From: Candidatus Flexifilum breve
Lineage (GTDB): Bacteria > Chloroflexota > Anaerolineae > Aggregatilineales > Phototrophicaceae
Direction: 5' to 3'
DNA: 64,000 bases
Assembly: GCA_016717205.1 (NCBI GenBank)
Contig: JADKGC010000001.1
Coordinates: 1,302,001-1,366,000 of the forward strand
Under the pieces are notes generated by a model, which saw nothing but the letters and a program-made list of their open reading frames with translations, searched no databases and was not told the origin of the DNA. Below are positions 50,956 to 58,524 of this stretch, piece by piece (within the stretch, counting starts at the first letter, position 1; every line of letters begins with the position of its first letter). Made by a program: the position numbers and the translations under genes.

Positions 50956-51034
50956 CCTCTGTGTTCTCTGTGCTCTCTGTGGTTAATCCTCTTTTTCCTT
51001 CTCTCTGCGGTCTTTGCGTTCTCTGCGGTTAACC
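50956..51034. repeat. TTAACCACAGAGAAC repeat, two inverted copies
   Basis: CCTCTGTGTTCTCTGTGCTC-type sequence ending TGTGGTTAA (50956-50986) and a second copy ending TGCGGTTAACC (50996-51034) are inverted relative to 50631-50669. They end just before the murC stop codon. Confidence 0.75.
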
Positions 51035-51038
51035 GTAT

Positions 51039-52421
51039 TTACTTCAGTGCCCGCTTGATGAGGTAATGCTCCCCAATTTTGGGCGCGTCGCCCGCGCTCA
51101 TGATCACGATCACGGCGGGCGCTTGCACCTCCGCCAGCAGCAACTCGGTGGCCGCGTCGAGACTGGCGACATAGCGCGCATCGAGGTGCGGCATATCGCG
51201 CACCAGCCACGCCGAGTCGACGCCATTCACGGGCTGTTCGCGCGCCGCATAGATCGGCGTGACGAGCACATGATCGGCGTCGCCAAACGCGGTCGCATAC
51301 GCGTTCCACAGCGCCTTCGTGCGGCTGTAGGTGTGCGGCTGCCAGACCGCCCAGACTTGATGACCGGGAAACCGACCGCGCGCCGCCTCTAGCGTCGCCC
51401 GGATGGCCGTCGGGTGATGCGCGTAATCGTCGATCACGTACACGCTGTCAATTTCGCCGCGCACGTCGAAGCGCCGCCCCGTCCCGCTGAACGACGCCAG
51501 CGCGCCCGCCGCTTCGGCGAACGGCACACCATAGAGCATGGTCGCGCGGATCGCCGCCAGCGCGTTGAGCACATTGTGCCGACCGGGGATCGCCAACTGC
51601 ACCTCACCGAGCACAGTCTGCCCATCCTGCGCGGTGAAGTGATAGCCCGTCGTGCCGCTCTGAATCGCGCTGGCTTTGAGTTGCGCCGCGGGCGCCTCGA
51701 TGCCGTAGTAGGCCTTCTCCACATCGCTGATCGTCTCGCCGAGCCGCAGCGCGCCCGCGTCGTCGGCGCACGCGACGAGCATCCCACTCACGAGCCCGAC
51801 AAAGTGGCTGAAGGAGCGCAGCATGTCACCTTCGGTCGGGAAGAAATCCGGGTGATCCCATTCGACGTTGGTCAGCACAGCGATATTCGGGCGCAGGCCG
51901 TGGAACATGTTCGCGTACTCGTCCGCTTCGATCACGAACGCGTCACCTGTGCCCGCCGCACCGTTCTGCCCGGTCGTGGAGAGCGTGCCGCCGATGATGT
52001 AGCTCGGGTCGCGCCCCGTCGTGATCAGAATGTGCGTGATCATGGCCGTCGTCGTCGTTTTGCCGTGCGTTCCCGCCACAGCGATCACCGTTTTGCCCGT
52101 CATCATCGAGGCGATGATGTCCGCGCGCTGGAACACGGGTACACCCGCCGCGCGCGCCGCCGCCACTTCGACATGCGTCTCGTTGACCGCCGCCGTCACC
52201 AGCAGCGCGTCCGCCCCGGCGATGTTCTCCGCCGCGTGCCCGATGTGAATCGTCACACCGTCACGGGCTAAGGCCACCGTATAGGCGCTCTCCGACCGAT
52301 CCGAGCCAGACAGCGCGTAGCCCTGCGCCAGCAAAATGCGGGCGATGGCGGATAATCCCACGCCGCCGATCCCGACGATATGAATATGTCCGTTTGGAGG
52401 TAACTGCTGCATAACACCCAT
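51039..52421 (-). CDS. murC: UDP-N-acetylmuramate-L-alanine ligase
   Basis: MurC adds L-alanine to UDP-MurNAc in the cytoplasm with ATP. The 460-residue protein shows the N-terminal UDP-binding glycine loop HIVGIGGVGLSAIARIL, the ATP loop AVAGTHGKTTTTAMITHIL, FVIEADEYANMFHGLRPNIAVLTNVEWDHPDFF, and the C-terminal YVIDDYAHHPTAIRATLEAAR and VWQPHTYSRTKALW. Length and motif set are canonical, with no insertions. The start has no strong ribosome-binding site; an ATG three codons on (MQQLPP) is equally possible. Confidence 0.97.
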   Translation of the reverse strand: MGVMQQLPPNGHIHIVGIGGVGLSAIARILLAQGYALSGSDRSESAYTVALARDGVTIHIGHAAENIAGADALLVTAAVNETHVEVAAARAAGVPVFQRADIIASMMTGKTVIAVAGTHGKTTTTAMITHILITTGRDPSYIIGGTLSTTGQNGAAGTGDAFVIEADEYANMFHGLRPNIAVLTNVEWDHPDFFPTEGDMLRSFSHFVGLVSGMLVACADDAGALRLGETISDVEKAYYGIEAPAAQLKASAIQSGTTGYHFTAQDGQTVLGEVQLAIPGRHNVLNALAAIRATMLYGVPFAEAAGALASFSGTGRRFDVRGEIDSVYVIDDYAHHPTAIRATLEAARGRFPGHQVWAVWQPHTYSRTKALWNAYATAFGDADHVLVTPIYAAREQPVNGVDSAWLVRDMPHLDARYVASLDAATELLLAEVQAPAVIVIMSAGDAPKIGEHYLIKRALK

Positions 52422-52431
52422 TCATGAAATT

Positions 52432-52720
52432 GTAGGGACGAGGCATGCCTCGTCCGTTTTTCGTATCAGAAGCAGAGGACGAGACATGAGCGTGATGAAA
52501 AAGGCAGACCAGGAACTCACCGGTGGCCCTCACCTTATTCAGGGAGGGGAGCCAACAGCACCTGCCAAGCCGAAAATGCCCGATGGATTGACCATTGCGT
52601 CCGCTGGCGGAGTGACGGCTACAAAACTTTTTAAACCCTCATCTCGCCCTACAAAGCTCCTAGTTGGGAGGGAGGGGAATGAAATCGGCCTTCTCAGTCC
52701 TCAGTCCTTTGACCTCAGTC
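52432..52720. repeat. Repeat-filled gap between murC and the cvpA-like gene
   Basis: A GTAGGGACGAGGCATGCCTCGTCC copy (52432-52455) is followed by a degenerate partner (AGGACGAGACATG), a stretch CTTATTCAGGGAGGGG, and GGACTGA-type words in inverted form (CTCAGTCCTCAGTCC, 52694-52726). A short open frame through this stretch has no gene-like features. Confidence 0.65.
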
Positions 52721-53278
52721 CTAAATCAGCACCAGCACGATGATGAACAGGATGATCACCGCGACCGCCAGCAGATCACCGTTGCCCGCTGGCCCACCGC
52801 CGAGCAGCACCAGCGGCAGCAGCGAGCGCGCCTGATCGCTCGGCGACCCCGGCGAGGGGGCGATGATATTCGGCGCGAGCGGGTACTCGTTGATATCCAT
52901 GAAGTACCACAGCGAACCCCAGATCAGGTAGCCGTTGACAAAACCGAGGATGCCGCCGAGGATGCTCTCCTGCAGGTTGTCGCGGCCATCGCGCGCCCCC
53001 GGTCGGCGGTCGCCGGCATCCCCGCCGCCGAAAATCGTGCGGTTCTGGTAGGCGAAAAACACAATCGCGATGAAAATGCCCGCCTGCACCAGAAACACCT
53101 GATCACGGCTCACATTGACCAGCAGCGTCCCCCGAATGAGGCTGTCGAACTGGAACAGCGCGAATAAGCCCAGGACGATCCCCGCGAGCGAAATGAGTTC
53201 TTTGTTCCAGCCGCGCAAAAACCCGATGATGGCGAAGAACAGCGCCAGCGTCCACAGCATCGCGGAGAGTTGAATCAT
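52721..53278 (-). CDS. CvpA-like membrane protein
   Basis: The 185-residue protein has about five membrane segments: LWTLALFFAIIGFLRGWNKELISLAGIVLGLFALF, VFLVQAGIFIAIVFFAYQN, ESILGGILGFVNGYLIWGSLWYFM and a C-terminal AVAVIILFIIVLVLI. The first (FxxGFxRGxxKExxSLxGxxxG) is the hallmark of the CvpA/colicin V production family, whose members affect secretion and envelope stress. A Gly/Arg/Asp-rich loop (GGGDAGDRRPGARDGRDN) faces the cytoplasm or outside. Such a gene is not a usual member of the division cluster, and here it lies between murG and murC. Confidence 0.78.
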   Translation of the reverse strand: MIQLSAMLWTLALFFAIIGFLRGWNKELISLAGIVLGLFALFQFDSLIRGTLLVNVSRDQVFLVQAGIFIAIVFFAYQNRTIFGGGDAGDRRPGARDGRDNLQESILGGILGFVNGYLIWGSLWYFMDINEYPLAPNIIAPSPGSPSDQARSLLPLVLLGGGPAGNGDLLAVAVIILFIIVLVLI

Positions 53279-53319
53279 CCCAGACCCTACCTAACCCTTT
53301 CCATCTTTGTGCATGAAAT

Positions 53320-54429
53320 CTATCCCGCCAGCTCGATCAACTGCTGCGCCACATTCCCCGCGCCCTCCGGCACACTGAGCGCCGCCGCGTGCGTTTGCAT
53401 CTCCGCCAGCCGATTCCCCGTCAGCAGCGACTGGATCGTCGGCAGCAAGTCCCGCGCCATGTCCTCGTCACGCATGAAGATCGCCGCGCCGCGTTCGCTC
53501 AAATACTCCGCGTTGACCTTCTGATAGCGCCACGCGTACGGATACGGTACGAGGATCGACGGCAGGCCGAACAACGGATATTCGCCCAACACACTCGCTC
53601 CCGCCCGGCTGACCGTCAAATCGGCGGCGGCCAGCGCCAGACCGACATCGTCGTGCAGGTACGCATACGGGTGATAGTGCCTGAACGCCTCCACCCGCCC
53701 CATGCCGAGGTCTTCCGCGCGCTTCTGCAAATCGCCCCAGTCCAGCGTCCCGGTCACGTGAATGATCTGCACGCCGAACGCCAACAGTTCGGGCAGCGCA
53801 TCCAGCAGCGCGTTGTTGATCGTGCGCGCGCCGCGGCTGCCGCCCCACACCAGCACCGTCTTGCGCGCCGGATCGAGACCAAAATGCTCGATCGCCGCAG
53901 CGCGTGTCGCCTGTTTCAGCGAGTCACGTGTTGGGTAGCCGGTCACGACCGCCTGCCCGGCGCGGAAATACTGCTTGGATGCGTCTGCCGTCACCGCGAC
54001 CCGCGTCGCGAAATGCCGCAGCATCTTGATCGCCAGCCCCGGCTCAATGTCCGGCAGATAGATCAGGCTGGGCACGCGCAGCAGCCAGCCGCTGAGCGCC
54101 ACCGGCAGGCCGACCCAACCGCCCGTCAGCAAAATCACATCCGGTTTACGCCGTAGAATCAGGCCGAGCGCTTGCAGCGTCCCGATGATTAACTGGACGA
54201 TGCTGCCGAGCATCGTGAGCGGACTGACGCCGTGCAGCGGCCCTGCCCGCACTTCGTCGTAGTTTTCGAATGACAGCGACGCTTCGTCGAGCAGCGGACG
54301 CTCAAACCCGCCGACGCTGCCCACAAACATCAATTTAGCGTTCGGCTGCCGGATAAACAGGGCTTCGGCGGCGGCGATTGCCGGATACACGTGGCCCCCC
54401 GTCCCCCCGGCTGCGATCATCACGCGCAC
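53320..54429 (-). CDS. murG: UDP-N-acetylglucosamine transferase MurG
   Basis: MurG transfers GlcNAc from UDP-GlcNAc to lipid I to make lipid II on the inner membrane face. The 369-residue protein carries the family's N-terminal loop IAAGGTGGHVYPAIAAAEAL, LLTGGWVGLPVALSGWLL, a second glycine loop VWGGSRGARTINNAL, and the UDP-GlcNAc contact block DLTVSRAGASVLGEYPLFGLPSILVPYPYAW. It starts at GTG behind GGGAAAGG, inside the end of ftsW with a 95-base overlap, which implies coupled translation. Confidence 0.96.
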   Translation of the reverse strand: MRVMIAAGGTGGHVYPAIAAAEALFIRQPNAKLMFVGSVGGFERPLLDEASLSFENYDEVRAGPLHGVSPLTMLGSIVQLIIGTLQALGLILRRKPDVILLTGGWVGLPVALSGWLLRVPSLIYLPDIEPGLAIKMLRHFATRVAVTADASKQYFRAGQAVVTGYPTRDSLKQATRAAAIEHFGLDPARKTVLVWGGSRGARTINNALLDALPELLAFGVQIIHVTGTLDWGDLQKRAEDLGMGRVEAFRHYHPYAYLHDDVGLALAAADLTVSRAGASVLGEYPLFGLPSILVPYPYAWRYQKVNAEYLSERGAAIFMRDEDMARDLLPTIQSLLTGNRLAEMQTHAAALSVPEGAGNVAQQLIELAG

Positions 54430-55591
54430 CAGAATTTGCCTTTCCCTTGTTCAGGCGAGCTTCCGGCGAATGCTGCACGGCACTCACCCGCGCCACGCTC
54501 AGCACCAACGCCGACCCCGCCAGCACCGTCACCAGCGACGAACCGCCAAAGCTGATGAACGGCAGCGCCACGCCCGTTGATGGTACGAGATTGAGCATAA
54601 CCGCGATGTTCAACAGGGCTTTTGTGATTATCCACAGCGTTACGCCGGATGCAAGCAGCGACCCGAACGAGTCCGTCGAGCGCCGCGCGATCTGCAGGCC
54701 GCGAATGACCAGCACGACGAACAGCAGAATTACGAACCCTGCGCCAAGCACGCCAAGTTCCTCGCCGATGACCGCGAAGATGCTGTCGGTGTGCGGCGTG
54801 GGCAGCGCGCCGAACTTTTGCAGGCTTTGACCGAGGCCGCGTCCCGTCCAGCCGCCGTTCATAAACGCGATGATCGCCTGCTGCGCGTGGTAGTTGGTCT
54901 GCGTGAGGTCGGTCAAGCCCTGCACATACGAACCGACGCGATCCTGTGCGTAGCTCAGGCGCTGGCTGACCACCCACCCGGACACGCCCATCAACGCCAG
55001 CACCGAACCGAGATGCACCACGTTCGCGCCCGCGAGGAAGAACATCAACCCGGCGGTGATGAAGATCGTCGCCGCCGTGGAGAGGTCAGGCTGGAGCAGC
55101 ACAAGCACGCCGATGATGCCGAGCAGCATGGCGAACGGGAACAACCCGCCGAACACGCTGCGCACCTGCGAAATCTTCTTCGAACTCAACCACGCCGCGA
55201 GATAAATCGTCACCGTGAGTTCGGCCACTTCACCCGGCTGATACGAGCCATTGAGGAACGACCGCTGCGCCCCGAACACGCCATCGCCGAACAGGAGCAC
55301 GGCGATCAACGTGGCGATGGTGACAAGCAGAATCGGCACGGCAAAGCGCTTCCAGATGCGGTAATCAATGATCGCCAGCGGCACAAACACGATCAGCCCG
55401 ACGAGCAGGTTACGGACATGCTGCATGAAGATCACGGTATCGCTGCCGAAATCCTGATAGCTCCAGTCAAACGTCGTGCTGTAGATCATCAGGCAGCCAA
55501 TCGCCACCAGCAGCACCAGCACGACCAGAATCGGCACATCGAGCGTGGAGAAAAACGTCCAGCGGCGGTCAGGACGGGAATCTTGCATCAT
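54335..55591 (-). CDS. ftsW: FtsW/RodA-type peptidoglycan glycosyltransferase
   Basis: This SEDS-family polymerase has 418 residues and about ten spans. Family segments are AQRSFLNGSYQPGEVAELTVTIYLAAWL, LVLLQPDLSTAATIFITAGLMFFLAGAN, GRGLGQSLQKFGALPTPHTDSIFAVIGEELG and MLNLVPSTGVALPFISFGGSSLV, all hallmarks of FtsW/RodA/SpoVE. It polymerises lipid II at the septum together with the FtsI transpeptidase encoded upstream. The last 30 residues (GARDDRSRGDGGPRV...) are encoded within murG in another frame and look like read-through rather than conserved protein. AAGGACGC precedes the start. Confidence 0.95.
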   Translation of the reverse strand: MMQDSRPDRRWTFFSTLDVPILVVLVLLVAIGCLMIYSTTFDWSYQDFGSDTVIFMQHVRNLLVGLIVFVPLAIIDYRIWKRFAVPILLVTIATLIAVLLFGDGVFGAQRSFLNGSYQPGEVAELTVTIYLAAWLSSKKISQVRSVFGGLFPFAMLLGIIGVLVLLQPDLSTAATIFITAGLMFFLAGANVVHLGSVLALMGVSGWVVSQRLSYAQDRVGSYVQGLTDLTQTNYHAQQAIIAFMNGGWTGRGLGQSLQKFGALPTPHTDSIFAVIGEELGVLGAGFVILLFVVLVIRGLQIARRSTDSFGSLLASGVTLWIITKALLNIAVMLNLVPSTGVALPFISFGGSSLVTVLAGSALVLSVARVSAVQHSPEARLNKGKANSGARDDRSRGDGGPRVSGNRRRRSPVYPAAER

Positions 55592-55606
55592 GCGTCCTTC
55601 AAAATC

Positions 55607-55793
55607 AGTTCACAGTATATAGTTTACAGTAAAGCCCACGATCCCGCCCTCGAGGATCGCGCGGTGAACGCCATTTCCGACCCCACCCCCGGCCCCTCCC
55701 CGAATTCAGGGAGGGGAGACAGAAGAGACCGTTTTCTCCCCTCTCCCCGCTTGCGTGGGAGAGGGGTTGGGGGTGAGGGGTTTATAAACCCCC
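55607..55793. repeat. Composite repeat region between murD and ftsW
   Basis: The 300-base gap holds CAGTTCACAGTATATAGTTTACAG (55607-55630), related to 58380-58524, then CCCCTCCCCGAATTCAGGGAGGGG, and CCCTCTCCCC/GGGAGAGGGG with GGGGTGAGGGG (to 55785). GGGGTTTATAAACCCC at about 55778-55793 ends the block. No gene is seen here. Confidence 0.7.
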
Positions 55794-55893
55794 TCTTGCC
55801 TCGCCCCGCAGCGGGAGGGCAAGCCCCTTCCCTACATTTACCTTATATCGAACAGTCGCCCCCTCAACCGCTGGCGTGAGAGCTCTGCTGAGG

Positions 55894-57285
55894 TTACAGC
55901 GCATTCACCAGCGTGCGGAAATGCTCGCCGCGCTGCGCGAAATCGACATAGGCGTCGTAGCTTGTGCCGCCCGGCGAGAGCAGCACGACATCGCCCGCCT
56001 GCGCGATCTGCGCCGCCTCGGCGACCGCCGCGTCGAGCGTTGGGCACACAATGACCACATCGTCGCGCCCCGTCAACCCCTTGACCGCCTTGACGACCTT
56101 CTCTGCCGCCGATTTCTCTTTGGTCGTGTCGCCAAACGCAATGATCCGCCGCGACTTGTTCAGCGCCAGCGCGACCAACTGTTCCCACGGCAGGTCTTTG
56201 TCCTTACCGCCGAGCAGCAGCACCAGCGGCTCCTCGAACGACTTGAGCGCCGCGACCACCCGTTCCGGCGCGGTGGCAATGCTGTCGTTGATGTAGGTCA
56301 CGCCGTCTTTGACGCACACAATTTCCAGCCGATGCGCCACGCCGCGAAACTCGCGGATTACGTCCGCCATGACTTCCGGTTTGACGCCCGCCGCGCCGGT
56401 GAGCGCGCACGCCGCCAGCACATTCAACACATTGTGTTCGCCGCGCAGCAGAATGTCCTTGCGCTCACAGATCACATGCGGCGAACCGTCGTAGCTGGAA
56501 TCGCCGACGAGCAGCAGTCGTTCGCCCGCGAGGAACGCGCCATCCGTCACCATGTCGCGCCCGCTGAACCACGCCACACGCCCATCAAACACGCCGCTTT
56601 CGCCGATCAGCCGCGTGTTCGCGTCATCCCAACCGAGCACGGCGATGTCATTACCACCCTGCCAGCGCAGCAGATTCGCCTTGGCGGCGATGTACTCGTC
56701 CATCGTGCCGTGCCGATCCAGATGGTTCGGTGTGATGTTGGTGATCGCCGCAATCGGCGGGCTGACGCTCATCAGCTCCAGTTGAAAACTCGACAGTTCC
56801 ATCACCACGCGGTCGCTCGGCTGGATGATGGGCAGCACGTGCAGCAGCACGTCGCCGATATTGCCACCGACCCACGTTTTGTGCCCCGCCCGCTTGAGGA
56901 TTTCCCCCGTGAGCGTGGTCGTGGTCGTCTTGCCCGCGCTGCCTGTAATGCCGATCACGGGTGCCGGGCAGCGTTCCAAAAATAACTGCGCGTCATTCGT
57001 CAGCGGCACGCCGTAGCGTTTCGCCACCTGCACAATCGGCAGGTCGTTGGGCACGCCGCCGGAGAGGCACAGCAAGTCAGCGCCTTCGAGCAGCGTTTCC
57101 GGATGACCGCCGAGCACAAATTCCACTGACGGGTAATCGGACGGATTCAGGTTCAACTGCTCCGCCGTCTTCGAGTCACTGACCACCACACGCGCGCCGA
57201 CTGTCGGCAGCCAACGTGCCAGCGCCTGTCCCTGCCGCGCAAAACCTAAGACCACTACGCATTTACCATTAAGCGGATCGTACAT
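55894..57285 (-). CDS. murD: UDP-N-acetylmuramoylalanine-D-glutamate ligase
   Basis: MurD adds D-glutamate to UDP-MurNAc-L-Ala in the cytoplasm. The 463-residue protein shows the N-terminal nucleotide-fold start VVVLGFARQGQALARWL, the ATP loop GITGSAGKTTTTTLTGEIL, the LELSSFQLE motif as MELSSFQLELM, and NITPNHLDRHGTMDEYIAAKANL with the lysine that is carbamylated in this family. The C-terminal domain has YINDSIATAPERVVAALKSF and LLLGGKDKDLPW. GGGAGCATGT lies before the ATG. It follows mraY by 59 bases. Confidence 0.97.
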   Translation of the reverse strand: MYDPLNGKCVVVLGFARQGQALARWLPTVGARVVVSDSKTAEQLNLNPSDYPSVEFVLGGHPETLLEGADLLCLSGGVPNDLPIVQVAKRYGVPLTNDAQLFLERCPAPVIGITGSAGKTTTTTLTGEILKRAGHKTWVGGNIGDVLLHVLPIIQPSDRVVMELSSFQLELMSVSPPIAAITNITPNHLDRHGTMDEYIAAKANLLRWQGGNDIAVLGWDDANTRLIGESGVFDGRVAWFSGRDMVTDGAFLAGERLLLVGDSSYDGSPHVICERKDILLRGEHNVLNVLAACALTGAAGVKPEVMADVIREFRGVAHRLEIVCVKDGVTYINDSIATAPERVVAALKSFEEPLVLLLGGKDKDLPWEQLVALALNKSRRIIAFGDTTKEKSAAEKVVKAVKGLTGRDDVVIVCPTLDAAVAEAAQIAQAGDVVLLSPGGTSYDAYVDFAQRGEHFRTLVNAL

Positions 57286-57344
57286 ACATGCTCCCAGTTA
57301 AAAGTCAAATTGCGGCCACCTGCATTTCCACTTTTAACTTGCTA

Positions 57345-58370
57345 CTACAACAACACCAGTGCCACGCCGATCATCGCCGCGAGCAGGCCGACCAACCAGA
57401 AGCGCTGCACGATCTGCGTTTGGCTCCACCCGACCAGCTCAAAATGATGGTGCAGCGGCGACATCTTGAACAGGCGCTGGCCTTTCGTCATGCGGAAGTA
57501 GGTGATTTGCAGCACTACGCTGATCATCTCGGCCAGCGGCACAATCGCGATGATCGGCAGCAGCAGCCACTGCCCGGTCATCACGGCGACCGTCGCCAGC
57601 GTCGCGCCGAGCGCGAGCGACCCGGTATCCCCCATGAATAACTGCGCGGGGTGCGCGTTGTACCAGAGGAAGGCGAAGCACGCGCCGACCAGGATGAAGC
57701 ACAACTGCACGAGGAAGATTTGCCCCTGCAAATAGGCGATGATGCCGTAAGCGGCGAACGCGCTGGCGGTGATGATGCCCGACAACCCGTCCAACCCATC
57801 GGTGAAGTTGACGGCATTCGACATGCTCACGATGATGAAGGCCACCAGCGGAATGAAGATCAACGGAGAGACGCCGATGCGGATATTCAACAGCGGGATG
57901 GGGATTTCGTTGGCGAATTGAAAGCCGCCGTTGTAGACCGAAATCACAGTCGCCGTGATCAAAGCGAGCACAATTTGCCCGCCCATCTTCGCCCGCGCGC
58001 TGATGCCTTCGCCAATCGGTCGCCCTTTGGAACGCGCGATCCCTTCCCAATCGTCAATCGCGCCGAGCAGCGCAAACCCAATCAGCACAAACACGGGCAG
58101 CATGATGCTCGCGCCCGTCAGGGATTGGTCGGGGCGCAGCAGATTGACCACATTCAGGCCGAGCGTGATCAGCACGACGGGCACGACGATCATGATGCCC
58201 CCCATCGTCGGCGTGCCGCGCTTCTTCTGATGTTCCGCGCCCAGAACCGCGAGAATCTGCTTGCCAATTTTCAGGCGGCGCAAAATCTCCACAAACGGCC
58301 CGCCCCAGATCACGCCGAGCACAAAGGCCAGCGCCCCCATCGACAATGCAAACGGAATTCCCGCGTTCAT
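57345..58370 (-). CDS. mraY: Phospho-N-acetylmuramoyl-pentapeptide transferase
   Basis: MraY moves phospho-MurNAc-pentapeptide onto undecaprenyl phosphate to form lipid I. The 341-residue protein has about ten spans with the family motifs QKKRGTPTMGGIMIV, GAIDDWEGIARSKGRPIGEGISARAKMG, SNAVNFTDGLDGLSGI, AQLFMGDTGSLALGATLA and SPLHHHFELVGWSQTQIVQRFW. The catalytic Asp pair and the HHH triad are intact. AGGAGCTGTT precedes the ATG. It is separated from ftsI by an inverted repeat of about 145 bases. Confidence 0.98.
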   Translation of the reverse strand: MNAGIPFALSMGALAFVLGVIWGGPFVEILRRLKIGKQILAVLGAEHQKKRGTPTMGGIMIVVPVVLITLGLNVVNLLRPDQSLTGASIMLPVFVLIGFALLGAIDDWEGIARSKGRPIGEGISARAKMGGQIVLALITATVISVYNGGFQFANEIPIPLLNIRIGVSPLIFIPLVAFIIVSMSNAVNFTDGLDGLSGIITASAFAAYGIIAYLQGQIFLVQLCFILVGACFAFLWYNAHPAQLFMGDTGSLALGATLATVAVMTGQWLLLPIIAIVPLAEMISVVLQITYFRMTKGQRLFKMSPLHHHFELVGWSQTQIVQRFWLVGLLAAMIGVALVLL

Positions 58371-58379
58371 AACAGCTCC

Positions 58380-58524
58380 TAGTTCACAGTCCTCAGTTTA
58401 CAGTTCACAGTGAGTAATGCGATTCGGTGTCGCCAATTGCCCGCACATCATCATGTAGGGGCAAGAAAAATGAGTTTTCCAGACGAGTTCCAACTGATCA
58501 CTGTCAACTGTAAACTGTGAACTT
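58380..58524. repeat. CAGTTTACAGTTCACAG inverted repeat pair between ftsI and mraY
   Basis: AGTTCACAGTCCTCAGTTTACAG and CAGTTCACAGTG (58380-58411) face the inverse CACTGTCAACTG then TAAACTGTGAACTTA (58498-58524). The arms can form a long stem. A degenerate GTAGGGGCAAG lies in the loop. A single copy of the word occurs at 55607. Confidence 0.7.

Noticed and set aside
52486..52743. An 85-codon open frame on the plus strand
   Set aside because: It runs through repeat DNA and into the end of the cvpA-like gene; no ribosome-binding site and no protein character.
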